Assembly: GCF_051954455.1 (NCBI RefSeq)
Contig: NZ_JBQCHS010000001.1
Coordinates: 50,692 to 114,691, forward strand
DNA length: 64,000 nt
Direction: 5' to 3'
Source: Pseudolysinimonas sp051954455
GTDB taxonomy: Bacteria; Actinomycetota; Actinomycetes; Actinomycetales; Microbacteriaceae
Shown: in pieces, positions 1-9,096 of the stretch
Position numbering within the stretch: position 1 is the first letter of the stretch
How the letters are laid out: every line of letters begins with the position of its first letter
Translations under genes and position numbers: made by a program
Notes under the pieces: model-generated
Told to the model about the DNA's origin: nothing
Databases searched by the model: none
What the model saw: the letters and a program-made list of their open reading frames with translations, nothing else

Positions 1-2
1 AC

Positions 3-575
3 GCGGTGCGGGCGGCGCCGGTGCTGCGCGCCATCCTCGAGGAGGCGGGCCTCACGCCGTACGTCAAGACGTCGGGCAGCCGTGGCCTTCACGTCTACGC
101 CCCCATCGAGCCGACCCACGACTTCATCGACGTGCGCCACGCCGTCATCGCGGCGGGCCGCGAGCTGGAGCGGCGGATGCCGACCGAGGTCACGACCGCG
201 TGGTGGAAGGAGGAGCGCGGCGAGCGGGTCTTCGTCGACTTCAACCAGTCGGCGCGGGATCGGACGATCGCGGGCGCCTACAGCCCCCGGGCGCGACCCG
301 GGGCGCCCGTGTCGACGCCGCTCCGCTGGGAGGAGCTGGACTCGGCCGACCCGGCGGTGTTCACCGTGCGCTCGGTGGCCGCGCGCCTTCGCGAGCACGG
401 CGACCCGTGGCACGGGATGGCCGAGCACCGCGGCGCGCTCGACGTGCTGCTCGGGTGGTGGGAGCGCGATGTCGCCGCGGGGATCGGCGAGCTGCCGTAC
501 CCGCCGGAGTACCCGAAGATGCCGGGGGAACCGCCGCGGGTGCAGCCGAGCCGGGCGAGGAAGCCGTCGGAGTAG
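3..575 (+). CDS. LigD/Prim-PolC-type DNA polymerase domain protein (5' truncated by window)
   Basis: C-terminal ~190 residues of an archaeo-eukaryotic primase-type polymerase of the kind used in bacterial non-homologous end joining. The motif TSGSRGLHVYAPI (motif II region) and VFVDFNQSARDRTIAGAYS (motif III region, metal-binding Asp) are visible; the motif I DxD lies upstream of the window. The start is not in the window, and the frame is open to the first base. It faces an ATP-dependent ligase gene on the other strand 16 bases away. This matches the mycobacterial LigC/Prim-PolC pairing, where separate polypeptides replace a fused LigD. Function from family; the domain assignment is confident. 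Confidence 0.85.
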   Translation, partial: AVRAAPVLRAILEEAGLTPYVKTSGSRGLHVYAPIEPTHDFIDVRHAVIAAGRELERRMPTEVTTAWWKEERGERVFVDFNQSARDRTIAGAYSPRARPGAPVSTPLRWEELDSADPAVFTVRSVAARLREHGDPWHGMAEHRGALDVLLGWWERDVAAGIGELPYPPEYPKMPGEPPRVQPSRARKPSE

Positions 576-591
576 CCGCGACCGGCGTCGG

Positions 592-1644
592 TCAGCCGAG
601 CACGTCGTCGAGGTCGTAGGCCGCCGGCCGCTCGAGCTGGTCGAGACGGCACGATGCGGGCTCCCGATCCGGGCGCCAGCGCTCGAACTGGACCGCGTGC
701 CGGAACCGGCCGCCCTCGAGCTGGTCGTAGCGCACTTCGAGCACGCGCTCCGGTCGGAGGCGGACGAGCCCGATGTCCTTCGCGGAGGAGAAGCGACTCC
801 GCTCACCCTCGCCCTGCACCGCCGCGCCGGAGGCGTCGCGCTCGACGAGCGGCTGCAGCTCCTCGAGGAGCTCGTCCCGGCGGGCGGCGCTGAACGCCGA
901 CGCGCCGCCGACGCCGCGCAGCACCCCGTCGGCGTCGTACAGCCCCACGAGGAGCGACCCGATGCCGTGGCCGGTCGTGTGGACGCGGTACCCGATCGGC
1001 ACGACATCGGCCGTCCGGTGGTGCTTGATCTTGCGCATCACGCGCGTGCCCGGCCGGTAGCTCGCGGCGCGCGGCTTCGCGACGACGCCATCGAGCCCGG
1101 CACCCTCGAACTCCACGAACCATCGACGCGCGAGCTCCGGGTCGCGGGTGGTGCGGCCGAGGTGGAGCGGCGCGGTGACACCGCCGAAGAGGGTCTCGAG
1201 CCGCGCCCGGCGCGCGGCGAACGGCTCGTCGAGGAGCGAGCGGCCGTCGGCCGCCAGGAGATCGAAGGCGACGAACGAGGCGGGGGTCTCGGCGGCGAGT
1301 CTCGCGACGCGGCTCGCAGCGGGGTGGATGCGCTGCGAGAGCGCGTCCCAGTCGAGCCGCTCGCGGCCCCTCGGGCCGGTCCGCACGACGATCTCGCCGT
1401 CGATGATGCAGGGTTCGCGCAGCTGCTCCGCGACCACCGTGGCGAGCTCGGGGAAGTACCGGGTCAGCGGCTTCGAGCCGCGACTGCCGATCTCGACATC
1501 GGGGCCGTCCGCGAAGACGATGCCGCGGAATCCGTCCCACTTCGGCTCGTAGTCCCAGCCGCCGTCGACGGAGTCCGGCTCCGGCACCGCGTCGATCGCG
1601 GTGGCGAGCATGGGCTGGATCGGCGGATGGAGCGGCAGAGCCAT
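592..1644 (-). CDS. ligC: ATP-dependent DNA ligase, LigC type
   Basis: A 350-residue ATP-dependent DNA ligase with the adenylation motif EPKWDGFR (Lys35 would be the AMP-accepting lysine). Later motifs include IIDGEIVV, FVAFDLLA, GLDGVVAKP and MRKIKHH, followed by an OB-fold tail. The length fits stand-alone LigC rather than multidomain LigD. The start at 1644 is preferred over an upstream in-frame codon at 1719 because the protein then begins MALPLHPPIQPMLA, the usual family start; a TAGCCT box lies 5 bases upstream. It converges with the polymerase gene at 3-575 and probably acts with it in gap filling or end joining. Confidence 0.9.
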   Translation of the reverse strand: MALPLHPPIQPMLATAIDAVPEPDSVDGGWDYEPKWDGFRGIVFADGPDVEIGSRGSKPLTRYFPELATVVAEQLREPCIIDGEIVVRTGPRGRERLDWDALSQRIHPAASRVARLAAETPASFVAFDLLAADGRSLLDEPFAARRARLETLFGGVTAPLHLGRTTRDPELARRWFVEFEGAGLDGVVAKPRAASYRPGTRVMRKIKHHRTADVVPIGYRVHTTGHGIGSLLVGLYDADGVLRGVGGASAFSAARRDELLEELQPLVERDASGAAVQGEGERSRFSSAKDIGLVRLRPERVLEVRYDQLEGGRFRHAVQFERWRPDREPASCRLDQLERPAAYDLDDVLG

Positions 1645-1717
1645 GCTCCAGGCTAGGCCGACGCCGACCGGGAGGCGGGGATCGGGCCCCGCGAACCTCC
1701 AGCCTAGACTCGGCCGC

Positions 1718-2596
1718 ATGGCGACGACCCGGGTCCGGATGGATCTCGCCTACGACGGCACCGAGTTCTCCGGGTGGGCGCGGCAGCGCGGTCTCCGCAC
1801 GGTGCAGGGGGAGCTGGAGTCGCGTCTCGCCGAGCTGTTCCGGTCCACCGGCGCGCAGCCCGCGGTCACGGTCGCGGGGCGCACCGACGTCGGCGTGCAC
1901 GCGACGGGGCAGGTGGCGCACGTGGACCTCGGGGACGCCGAGCTGGCCGTGCTCGACCGGGTGCGCGGCACCGCCACGACGCACGGGCCGGCGTCGCTGG
2001 CCCGACGTCTGACGGGGATCGGCGGTCCGGTGTCCGACCTGGTGGTCTCCCGGTCCGCCGTCGCACCCGAGGGCTTCGACGCCCGGTTCGCGGCCCTGTG
2101 GCGCCGCTACGAGTACCGGCTCGCCGACGGCCGCGCCCCGCACGATCCACGCCGTCGGCACCACACGCTCTGGCACCCCGCCGACCTGGACGAGGCGGCC
2201 ATGGAGGCGACGGCGGCGTCGCTCCTCGGCCTGCACGACTTCGCGGCGTTCTGCCGGCCGCGCGAGGGGGCGACCACGATCCGCACGCTGCAGGAGTTCA
2301 CCTGGCGCCGCGACGACGACGGCGTGCTCGTCGCGCGGGTGCGCGCCGACGCGTTCTGCCACAGCATGGTCCGGGCGCTCGTCGGCTCGTGCATCGCGGC
2401 GGGGGAGGGGCGGCTGGCAGCGGACCGCGTCGCGGCGCTGCGGGATGCGGGTGCGCGCTCCTCGGCGTTCAAGGTCGTGCCCGCGCGCGGGCTCACGCTG
2501 GTGGAGGTGGGCTACCCGCCCGACGAGGAGCTCGCGGCGCGGGTCGAGCGCACCCGGGCCCGGCGCCAGGTGGCGGAGCTCGACCCGATCGACTAG
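1718..2596 (+). CDS. truA: tRNA pseudouridine(38-40) synthase TruA
   Basis: A 292-residue TruA that isomerises uridines 38-40 in the tRNA anticodon arm. The N-terminus MDLAYDGTEFSGWARQ and the catalytic loop GRTDVGVHATGQVAHV (nucleophilic Asp in RTD) are intact. RYEYRL and FCHSMVRALVG are the expected later motifs. ATG 1718 is chosen because a -10-like TAGACT sits 7 bases upstream (1705-1710), so the mRNA is probably leaderless. In actinobacteria truA commonly lies just upstream of or among ribosomal protein genes, as here with rplM-rpsI. Confidence 0.95.
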   Translation: MATTRVRMDLAYDGTEFSGWARQRGLRTVQGELESRLAELFRSTGAQPAVTVAGRTDVGVHATGQVAHVDLGDAELAVLDRVRGTATTHGPASLARRLTGIGGPVSDLVVSRSAVAPEGFDARFAALWRRYEYRLADGRAPHDPRRRHHTLWHPADLDEAAMEATAASLLGLHDFAAFCRPREGATTIRTLQEFTWRRDDDGVLVARVRADAFCHSMVRALVGSCIAAGEGRLAADRVAALRDAGARSSAFKVVPARGLTLVEVGYPPDEELAARVERTRARRQVAELDPID

Positions 2597-2719
2597 CCTG
2601 TTGAGGTTGCCCGCTCGACGCGGGCCGCATTCCGAGCCCTCCACCGCAGGGTTCCCGCCGATCCGGCGGGAACGCTCACCGGAGCGGGATTCACGACACC
2701 TCGAGAGAAAGCAGTCATC
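2594..2719 (+). promoter_or_regulatory. rplM-rpsI promoter and 5' leader with a perfect 9-bp hairpin
   Basis: A -10-like TAGCCT (2594-2599) overlaps the truA stop codon. The leader that follows carries a small CCCGC/GCGGG hairpin near 2610-2624 and a perfect 9-bp stem GTTCCCGCC-gatcc-GGCGGGAAC at 2651-2673, 46 bases before the rplM start. There is no T-run after it, so it does not look like a simple terminator. It may be an autoregulatory ribosomal-protein leader, but I do not recognise a named class. Confidence 0.5.
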
Positions 2720-3166
2720 ATGACGCGCACGTTCAGCCCCAAGCCGGCGGACATCAAGCGCGACTGGATCGTCATCGACGCCACCGATGTGGTGCTCGGC
2801 CGACTCGCCAGCCACGCCGCCGCGATCCTCCGCGGGAAGCACAAGCCCACCTTCGCGCCGCACATGGACATGGGCGACTTCGTCATCGTCATCAACGCCG
2901 AGAAGGTCGCGCTGACGGGTCAGAAGCTCGAGAAGAAGCTGGCCTACCGCCACTCCGGCTACCCGGGCGGCCTCTCCAGCCAGACCTACGTCGAGATGCT
3001 CGAGAAGCACCCCACCCGCGCCGTCGAGAAGGCGATCCGCGGCATGCTGCCGAAGAACTCGCTGGGCCGCGCCCAGATCAAGAAGCTGAAGGTCTACGCG
3101 GGCGCCGAGCACCCGCACGCCGCGCAGCAGCCCACGCCCTTCTCCCTCACCCAGGTCGCGCAGTAA
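2720..3166 (+). CDS. rplM: 50S ribosomal protein L13
   Basis: A 148-residue L13, a large-subunit protein. Recognisable stretches include WIVIDATDVVLGRLASHAA, GDFVIVINAEKV, YRHSGYPGG and GMLPKNSLGR. Length is normal for the family. It begins with ATG after AGAGAAAGCAGTCATC. rpsI follows after 32 bases, the standard L13-S9 operon. Confidence 0.97.
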   Translation: MTRTFSPKPADIKRDWIVIDATDVVLGRLASHAAAILRGKHKPTFAPHMDMGDFVIVINAEKVALTGQKLEKKLAYRHSGYPGGLSSQTYVEMLEKHPTRAVEKAIRGMLPKNSLGRAQIKKLKVYAGAEHPHAAQQPTPFSLTQVAQ

Positions 3167-3198
3167 GCGCCCGCGAAGACTCCCAAGGACACCGAATC

Positions 3199-3684
3199 AT
3201 GGCGAACATCGAGGACCTGGCTCCCGAGCTCAACTCCTACTCCACCGAGACCCCGGCCGGCGAGGCCACCGAGACCCGCGCGCCGCGCGTCGTCAACGTG
3301 GGTGGCGCCGCGGTCGGCCGCCGCAAGGAGGCCATCGCGCGCGTGCGCCTGGCCCCGGGCGCGGGCGGCTTCACCGTCAACGGCCGCACGCTCGAGGAGT
3401 ACTTCCCGAACAAGCTGCACCAGCAGCTCATCACCGATCCGTTCACCGTGCTCGAGCTCGTCGGCTCGTACGACGTGATCGCGAAGATCACGGGCGGCGG
3501 CCCCTCGGGCCAGGCCGGCGCGCTGCGTCTCGCCATCGCCCGTGCGCTCAACGAGATCGACCGCGAGAACAACCGCCCGACCCTCAAGAAGGCCGGCTTC
3601 CTCACCCGTGACGCCCGCGTCATCGAGCGCAAGAAGGCCGGTCTCAAGAAGGCCCGCAAGGCGTCGCAGTTCTCGAAGCGCTAG
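3199..3684 (+). CDS. rpsI: 30S ribosomal protein S9
   Basis: A 161-residue S9 with an acidic N-terminal extension of about 35 residues typical of actinobacteria. The core runs from VGRRKEAIARVRL to the basic C-terminus KKARKASQFSKR, whose last residues reach the P-site tRNA. GGGPSGQAGALRLAIARAL is the conserved central helix. Co-transcribed with rplM. Confidence 0.97.
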   Translation: MANIEDLAPELNSYSTETPAGEATETRAPRVVNVGGAAVGRRKEAIARVRLAPGAGGFTVNGRTLEEYFPNKLHQQLITDPFTVLELVGSYDVIAKITGGGPSGQAGALRLAIARALNEIDRENNRPTLKKAGFLTRDARVIERKKAGLKKARKASQFSKR

Positions 3685-3690
3685 TCGCCC

Positions 3691-5079
3691 ATGCCCCGTC
3701 TGTTCGGAACCGACGGCGTCCGGGGCCTGGCGAACGGTGACGTCGTCACCGCCGACCTCGCCCTGGGGCTCGCCCAGGCGGCGGCCCGGGTCCTGACCCG
3801 CGGCCGTCACGCCGACCAGCTCCGGGCCGAGGGCCGGCGGCCGAAGGCCGTGCTGGCGCGCGACCCGCGCGTCAGCGGCGAGTTCATCGCGGCGGCGGTT
3901 GCGGCCGGGCTCGCGAGCTCCGGCATCGACGTGCTCGACGCGGGCGTCATCCCGACCCCGGCGGCGGCGTTCCTCATCGACGACGTCGGGGCCGACTTCG
4001 GCGTCGTCGTCTCCGCGTCGCACAACCCGGCGGCCGACAACGGCATCAAGTTCTTCGCGCTCGGCGGCACCAAGCTGCCCGACGAGGTCGAGGACCGGAT
4101 CGAGGCCGCCCTGGCGCAGCCGAAGATGGCGCCGACGGGCGCGGGCGTGGGCCGCATCCGGCGCTTCTCCGACGCCGAGGACCGCTACATCGTCCACCTC
4201 GTCGGCACGCTCGACGTGAAGCTCGAGGGCCTGCACGTGGTGATCGACGCCGCGCACGGCGCCGCGTCCGGGGTCTCGCCGGAGGCGTTCGCCCTCGCCG
4301 GCGCGAAGGTGACCGTGATCGGCGCGGACCCGGACGGGCTCAACATCAACGACGGCGTCGGCTCCACGCACCTCGACCACCTCCGCCGGGCGGTCCTCGA
4401 CAACGGCGCCGATCTCGGCATCGCGCACGACGGCGACGCCGACCGCTGCCTGGCGGTCGACGCGACCGGCGAGATCGTCGACGGCGATCGGATGATGGCG
4501 ATCCTGGCGGTCTCGCTCAAGGAGCGCGGGATGCTGGCCGGCGACGCGCTCGTGGCCACCGTGATGTCGAATCTCGGCCTCCGGGTGGCCATGGAGCACC
4601 ACGGCATCCGCCTCGTGCAGACCAAGGTCGGCGACCGCTACGTCCTCGAGGAGCTCGACGCGCAGAAGCTCAGTCTCGGCGGCGAGCAGTCGGGGCACAT
4701 CATCTTCCGCGATCACGCGACGACCGGCGACGGCATCCTCACCGGACTGCAACTGGCCGCCGAGGTCGTGCGCAGCGGCACGCCGCTCGCCGAACTGGCG
4801 AAGGTGATGACCGTGTTCCCGCAGGTGCTGGTCAACGTGCGCGGCGTCGACCGCGAGCGCCTCGACGCCGACGAGGAGATCGCGACCGCTGTGGCCGCTG
4901 CCGAGGAGCGCCTCGGCGCGACCGGCCGGGTCCTGCTGCGCCCGTCGGGCACGGAGCCGCTGGTGCGGGTCATGGTCGAGGCCGAGCATCAGGACGAGGC
5001 CGCGGCGATCGCCGACGAGCTCGCGGGGCTCGTGCGCGACCGACTCGCGACGACGACCGAGACGACGGAGGAGGGCTGA
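3691..5079 (+). CDS. glmM: Phosphoglucosamine mutase GlmM
   Basis: A 462-residue alpha-D-phosphohexomutase converting glucosamine-6-phosphate to glucosamine-1-phosphate for UDP-GlcNAc and peptidoglycan. It starts MPRLFGTDGVRG. The phosphoserine loop is VVSASHNPAADNGIKFF, the metal loop is DGDADRCL, the sugar loop GGEQSGH and the phosphate loop RPSGTEPLVRVM. The start lies only 6 bases after the rpsI stop with no clear ribosome site, which suggests translational coupling to the ribosomal operon. glmS, the preceding step, is in the window at 7250. Confidence 0.96.
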   Translation: MPRLFGTDGVRGLANGDVVTADLALGLAQAAARVLTRGRHADQLRAEGRRPKAVLARDPRVSGEFIAAAVAAGLASSGIDVLDAGVIPTPAAAFLIDDVGADFGVVVSASHNPAADNGIKFFALGGTKLPDEVEDRIEAALAQPKMAPTGAGVGRIRRFSDAEDRYIVHLVGTLDVKLEGLHVVIDAAHGAASGVSPEAFALAGAKVTVIGADPDGLNINDGVGSTHLDHLRRAVLDNGADLGIAHDGDADRCLAVDATGEIVDGDRMMAILAVSLKERGMLAGDALVATVMSNLGLRVAMEHHGIRLVQTKVGDRYVLEELDAQKLSLGGEQSGHIIFRDHATTGDGILTGLQLAAEVVRSGTPLAELAKVMTVFPQVLVNVRGVDRERLDADEEIATAVAAAEERLGATGRVLLRPSGTEPLVRVMVEAEHQDEAAAIADELAGLVRDRLATTTETTEEG

Positions 5080-5081
5080 TC

Positions 5082-5525
5082 ATGCCGCTCGAGGGGGAGT
5101 ACGCGCCGAGCGCGTCGGAGTGGGCGCGCGTCCAGGCCGAGGCCTACGAGGCGAGCGGCGGGGCCGAGTCGGCGGAGCTCCGCGGACGGCCGATCATCGT
5201 CCTGACGAGCGTCGGCGCGAAGTCCGGGAAGCTGCGCAAGACGGCGCTCATGCGCGTCGAGCACGAGGGCGTCTACGCGGTCGTCGCCTCGAAGGGCGGC
5301 GCCCCGGAGCACCCCGCCTGGTACGCGAACCTCGTCAAGAACCCGCACGTCGAGCTGCAGGACGGCGCCGAGAAGCACGACTACCTCGCGCACGAGGCCG
5401 ACGGCGACGAGTACGCGGTCTGGTGGGAGCGCGCGGTCGAGGCCTGGCCGGACTACGCCGCGTACCAGCGGAAGACCGCGCGCCGCATCCCCGTCTTCGT
5501 CCTCGAGCGCCCGCCGACCGCCTGA
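5082..5525 (+). CDS. DDN-like nitroreductase / deazaflavin-dependent oxidoreductase family protein
   Basis: A 147-residue split-beta-barrel protein of the deazaflavin (F420)-dependent nitroreductase family. Visible: GRPIIVLTSVGAKSGKLRKTALMRVEHEG and GGAPEHPAWYANLVKNPHVELQ, the standard family signature around the cofactor phosphate. It starts 2 bases after the glmM stop. The GGAGG ribosome site lies inside the end of glmM. Substrate unknown; whether the cofactor is F420, FMN or heme cannot be decided from sequence. Confidence 0.85.
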   Translation: MPLEGEYAPSASEWARVQAEAYEASGGAESAELRGRPIIVLTSVGAKSGKLRKTALMRVEHEGVYAVVASKGGAPEHPAWYANLVKNPHVELQDGAEKHDYLAHEADGDEYAVWWERAVEAWPDYAAYQRKTARRIPVFVLERPPTA

Positions 5526-5581
5526 GAGCGCTCGGAGCGGGCGCTGAGGACCCTCCAAGGCGTCGTCCCTAGCTTCTCGCC

Positions 5582-6238
5582 GTGCCCTCCCCGTTCCGAC
5601 GCATTCCGATCGTCGCCGTCGCCGTGGCGCTCGGCCTCGTCCTGACCGCCGGCGCCGGCATCGTCGCCCTCGGAGCGGGGGCCGGAACGCAGCGGGTCGT
5701 GGCGATCGGCGACTCGATCATGGACGGCCATGGGCTGACCGAGCGGCAGTCGTGGCCGGAGGTGCTGGGCCGCGATCGCTCGTGGGACCTGACCGACCTC
5801 GCGGCCGACGGCGACGGTTTCGTGCAGAAGGGGAACGACGGCGCGACCGTCGCCGACCAGGTGCGCGACGCCATCCGGCTCCGGCCGTCGATCGTGCTCC
5901 TCGCCGGCAGCAGCAACGACGTCGGGCAGCCCGAGGCGAAGGTGGCGGCGGCGATCGCGGAGGCGATGCAGACGCTCCGCGCGGCGCTGCCGTCGGTCGA
6001 GATCGTCGCGGTCAGCCCGGTCTGGAACGAGACGACGTGGCCGCCGCAGCTGCGGCAGATCGCGAAGGCCGTCCGCGAGCAGGTGGAGGAGGTCGGCGGG
6101 ACGGTGCTGTCGTTCCCGGACCCGCTCCGGGGGCATCCCGAGTACATGCAGTCGGACGACGTCCACCCCACCGCCGCCGGACAGCTCGCGATCGCGACCG
6201 CCGTCGAGCAGCGCTGGGACGCGGAGGGCCTCGACTAG
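5582..6238 (+). CDS. Secreted or membrane-anchored SGNH/GDSL hydrolase
   Basis: A 218-residue SGNH hydrolase with one N-terminal hydrophobic segment (residues ~7-33, signal peptide or anchor). Block I is IGDSIMDG (nucleophilic Ser), block III is AGSSND and block V is DDVHP (catalytic Asp/His). GTG 5582 is preferred because TAGCTT lies 6 bases upstream, so the transcript is probably leaderless. The stop overlaps the stop of coaA on the other strand by four bases. Probably an esterase acting outside the membrane; substrate unknown. Confidence 0.85.
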   Translation: MPSPFRRIPIVAVAVALGLVLTAGAGIVALGAGAGTQRVVAIGDSIMDGHGLTERQSWPEVLGRDRSWDLTDLAADGDGFVQKGNDGATVADQVRDAIRLRPSIVLLAGSSNDVGQPEAKVAAAIAEAMQTLRAALPSVEIVAVSPVWNETTWPPQLRQIAKAVREQVEEVGGTVLSFPDPLRGHPEYMQSDDVHPTAAGQLAIATAVEQRWDAEGLD

Positions 6239-7173
6239 ACCTTGCGCAGGAGCACCGACGACACCGAGTGGTCGGCGTCCTTCCGCAGCACGAGCGACGC
6301 ACGGCCCCGGGTCGGCAGGATGTTCTGCTCGAGGTTCGGCCCGTTGATGGCCGCCCAGATGGCGCGGGCCCGGGCGACGGCCTCGTCCTCGGTCAGATCG
6401 GCATACCGGTGGAAATAGCTGTCGGGATCGGCGAACGCACCGCGCTGGAGACGCAGGAAGCGCTCCACGTACCACCGCTCGATGTCGGCGGTGCGTGCGT
6501 CCACGTAGACGGTGAAGTCGAAGAGGTCGGAGACCGCGAGCCGCCCGCCGCTCGCCGGCTGCAGCACGTTGAGGCCCTCGACGATCAGCACGTCCGGCCG
6601 GCGGACGACGACGTGCTCGCCCGCGACGATGTCGTAGACCAGGTGCGAGTACACCGGCGCCGCGACCTCGGCGGCGCCGCTCTTCACCTCGCTGACGAAC
6701 CGGACGAGCGCGCGCCGGTCGTAGCTCTCCGGGAACCCCTTCCGCTGCATGAGCCCCCGCCGCTCGAGCTCGGCGTTCGGGAGGAGGAAGCCGTCGGTCG
6801 TCACGAGCTCGACGTTCGGCGTGTCGGGGAATCGGGCGAGGAGCTCGCGCAGCAGCCGCGCCGTCGTCGACTTGCCGACCGCCACCGAGCCGGCGATGCC
6901 GATCACGAAGGGCGTGCCGCCGACGTCCTGCCGGAGGAATTCGCTCGATGCGCGACGGAGCCCGCGGGTCGCGCCGACGTAGATGTTGAGGAGCCGGCTG
7001 AGCGGCACATACACCTCGCCGACCGTGCGCAGGTCGAGCTGGTCGCCGAGCCCGCGGAGCCGTGCGAGATCGGCTTCGTCGAGGGGCGGTGCGGCGCTCG
7101 ACGCGAGCTCCGCCCAGTCGCGTCGCGCGATCTCGACGAAGGGCGTCGTGCCGGAGGCGCCGGGATCGGACAT
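6235..7173 (-). CDS. coaA: Pantothenate kinase, type I (CoaA)
   Basis: A 312-residue P-loop kinase phosphorylating pantothenate, the first step of CoA synthesis. Walker A is GIAGSVAVGKST; FPESYD, VYSHLVYDIV and VIVEGLNVLQ are characteristic of the bacterial type I enzyme. ATG 7173 is chosen over 7251 because the earlier codon would overlap glmS, and a TAGCCT box lies 7 bases upstream of 7173 on the minus strand. It diverges from glmS across 76 bases. Confidence 0.96.
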   Translation of the reverse strand: MSDPGASGTTPFVEIARRDWAELASSAAPPLDEADLARLRGLGDQLDLRTVGEVYVPLSRLLNIYVGATRGLRRASSEFLRQDVGGTPFVIGIAGSVAVGKSTTARLLRELLARFPDTPNVELVTTDGFLLPNAELERRGLMQRKGFPESYDRRALVRFVSEVKSGAAEVAAPVYSHLVYDIVAGEHVVVRRPDVLIVEGLNVLQPASGGRLAVSDLFDFTVYVDARTADIERWYVERFLRLQRGAFADPDSYFHRYADLTEDEAVARARAIWAAINGPNLEQNILPTRGRASLVLRKDADHSVSSVLLRKV

Positions 7174-7249
7174 CCGCACCAGGCTAGTGCCGACGGGCGC
7201 ACCCGGTCGTCCGGGCGACCGACGGCGGCGGCCTCCTAGGATCGAGCGC

Positions 7250-9094
7250 ATGTGCGGAATCGTGGGGTACGTGGGCCCGGGCAGCAGCGCCGAGGTGCTG
7301 CTGGGCGGTCTGAAGCGGCTCGAGTACCGCGGCTACGACTCCGCCGGGGTGTCGATCCTCGGCGACGACGGGGAGCTGCGCACCCGCAAGAAGGCCGGCA
7401 AGCTCGGCGTGCTGGTCGACGACCTCGCCACCGGCTCCCTGGTCGACGGCCACACCGGCATCGGTCACACCCGCTGGGCGACGCACGGCGGCCCGACCGA
7501 CGCGAACGCGCACCCGCACCTCGGCGACGAGGGGCGGCTCGCGCTCATCCACAACGGCATCATCGAGAACTTCGCCGAACTGAAGGCCGAGCTGGCGGGC
7601 GAGACCTTCACGAGCGAGACCGACACCGAGGTCGCGGCGCTGCTCGTCGGGCGCGCCTATCGCGAGACCGGCGACCTGACCGCCGCCATGCGCCGGACCG
7701 TCGCCCGCCTCGAGGGGGCGTTCACGCTCCTCGCCATGCACCGCGACGCCCCCGGCGTCGTCGTCGGCGCCCGCCGCAACTCGCCCCTCGTGATCGGCCT
7801 GGGCGAGGGGGAGAACTTCCTCGGCTCGGACGTCGCCGCGTTCGTCGAGCACACCCGGCGCGCCATGGAGATCGGGCAGGACCAGATCGTCACGATCCGC
7901 CCGGACGCGGTCGAGGTCACCGACTTCGCCGGCAATGCGGTCGAGGCGCGGGAGTTCGAGGTCCAGTGGGACGCGACCGCCGCCGAGAAGGGCGGCTGGT
8001 CGAGTTTCATGCGCAAGGAGATCTCGGAGGAGCCTGCGGCCGTCGCCAGCACCCTGCTCGGCCGGGTGCACGACGGGCGCGTGACGCTGCCGGAGCTCGA
8101 CGGGGCCGACGAGCTGCTCCGCGGGATCGATCGCATCATCGTGCTCGCCTGCGGGACCGCGGCCTACGCGGGCGAGGTCGGCCGGTACGCGATCGAGGCC
8201 TGGGCGCGGATCCCGGTCGACGTCGAGCTCTCGCACGAGTTCGGCTACCGGGACCCGGTCGTCGACGAGCGCACGCTCGTGGTGTCGGTGAGCCAGTCCG
8301 GCGAGACGATGGACACCCTGCTCGCCGTCCGCTCGGCCCAGGAGCGCGGCGCCCGCACGCTGGCCATCTGCAATACGCAGGGCTCGACGATCCCGCGCGA
8401 GTCGGACGCGATCCTCTACACCCACGCCGGCCCGGAGGTCGCCGTCGCCTCGACGAAGGCGTTCGTCGCGCAGATCACCGCCCTGTACCTGCTCGGGCTG
8501 CACCTCGCGCAGCTGCGCGGCACGCTCGAGCCGGGCGCCATCGCGGCGCTCCTCGACGAGCTGCAGGACGTGCCCGACAAGCTCGACCAGGTGGTGGAGT
8601 CGACCCCGGCCCGGATCGCCGAGTTCGCGCACTGGATGGCCGACACCCAGTCGGTGCTCTTCCTCGGCCGGCACGTCGGATACCCGATCGCCCTCGAGGG
8701 GGCGCTGAAGCTCAAGGAGCTCGCGTACATCCACGCCGAGGGCTTCGCGGCCGGCGAGCTGAAGCACGGGCCGATCGCGCTCATCGAGCCCGGCCAGATC
8801 GTGTTCGTGCTCGTGCCGAGCCCGCGCAACGAGGGATCGCTGCACAAGAAAGTGGTCTCCAACATCCAGGAGATCCGTGCGCGCGGCGCCCGGGTCATCG
8901 CGGTGGCCGAGATCGGCGACGTCGCCGTCGCGCCGTTCGCGGACGAGGTCATCCGGATCCCGTTCGCGGCCCCGATGTTCGAGCCGATCCTCGCGGTCGT
9001 GCCGCTGCACGTCTTCGCGATGGAGCTGGCCACGGCGAAGGGTCTCGACGTCGACCAGCCGCGCAACCTGGCCAAGTCGGTCACGGTCGAGTAG
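7250..9094 (+). CDS. glmS: Glutamine-fructose-6-phosphate aminotransferase (isomerising)
   Basis: A 614-residue enzyme making glucosamine-6-phosphate from fructose-6-phosphate and glutamine. It starts MCGIVGYVG with the Ntn-glutaminase Cys right after Met, followed by two SIS domains (VSVSQSGETMDTL; ELKHGPIALIEPGQ). It ends DQPRNLAKSVTVE, the classic C-terminus. TAGGAT lies 7 bases before the ATG, so the mRNA is probably leaderless; no glmS ribozyme is present, as expected for an actinobacterium. First gene of the run to tsaD. Confidence 0.97.
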   Translation: MCGIVGYVGPGSSAEVLLGGLKRLEYRGYDSAGVSILGDDGELRTRKKAGKLGVLVDDLATGSLVDGHTGIGHTRWATHGGPTDANAHPHLGDEGRLALIHNGIIENFAELKAELAGETFTSETDTEVAALLVGRAYRETGDLTAAMRRTVARLEGAFTLLAMHRDAPGVVVGARRNSPLVIGLGEGENFLGSDVAAFVEHTRRAMEIGQDQIVTIRPDAVEVTDFAGNAVEAREFEVQWDATAAEKGGWSSFMRKEISEEPAAVASTLLGRVHDGRVTLPELDGADELLRGIDRIIVLACGTAAYAGEVGRYAIEAWARIPVDVELSHEFGYRDPVVDERTLVVSVSQSGETMDTLLAVRSAQERGARTLAICNTQGSTIPRESDAILYTHAGPEVAVASTKAFVAQITALYLLGLHLAQLRGTLEPGAIAALLDELQDVPDKLDQVVESTPARIAEFAHWMADTQSVLFLGRHVGYPIALEGALKLKELAYIHAEGFAAGELKHGPIALIEPGQIVFVLVPSPRNEGSLHKKVVSNIQEIRARGARVIAVAEIGDVAVAPFADEVIRIPFAAPMFEPILAVVPLHVFAMELATAKGLDVDQPRNLAKSVTVE

Positions 9095-9096
9095 CC

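Noticed and set aside
7174..7249. glmS ribozyme before glmS
   Set aside because: The 76-base gap is too short, and a -10 box sits 7 bases from the ATG, so no leader RNA exists.
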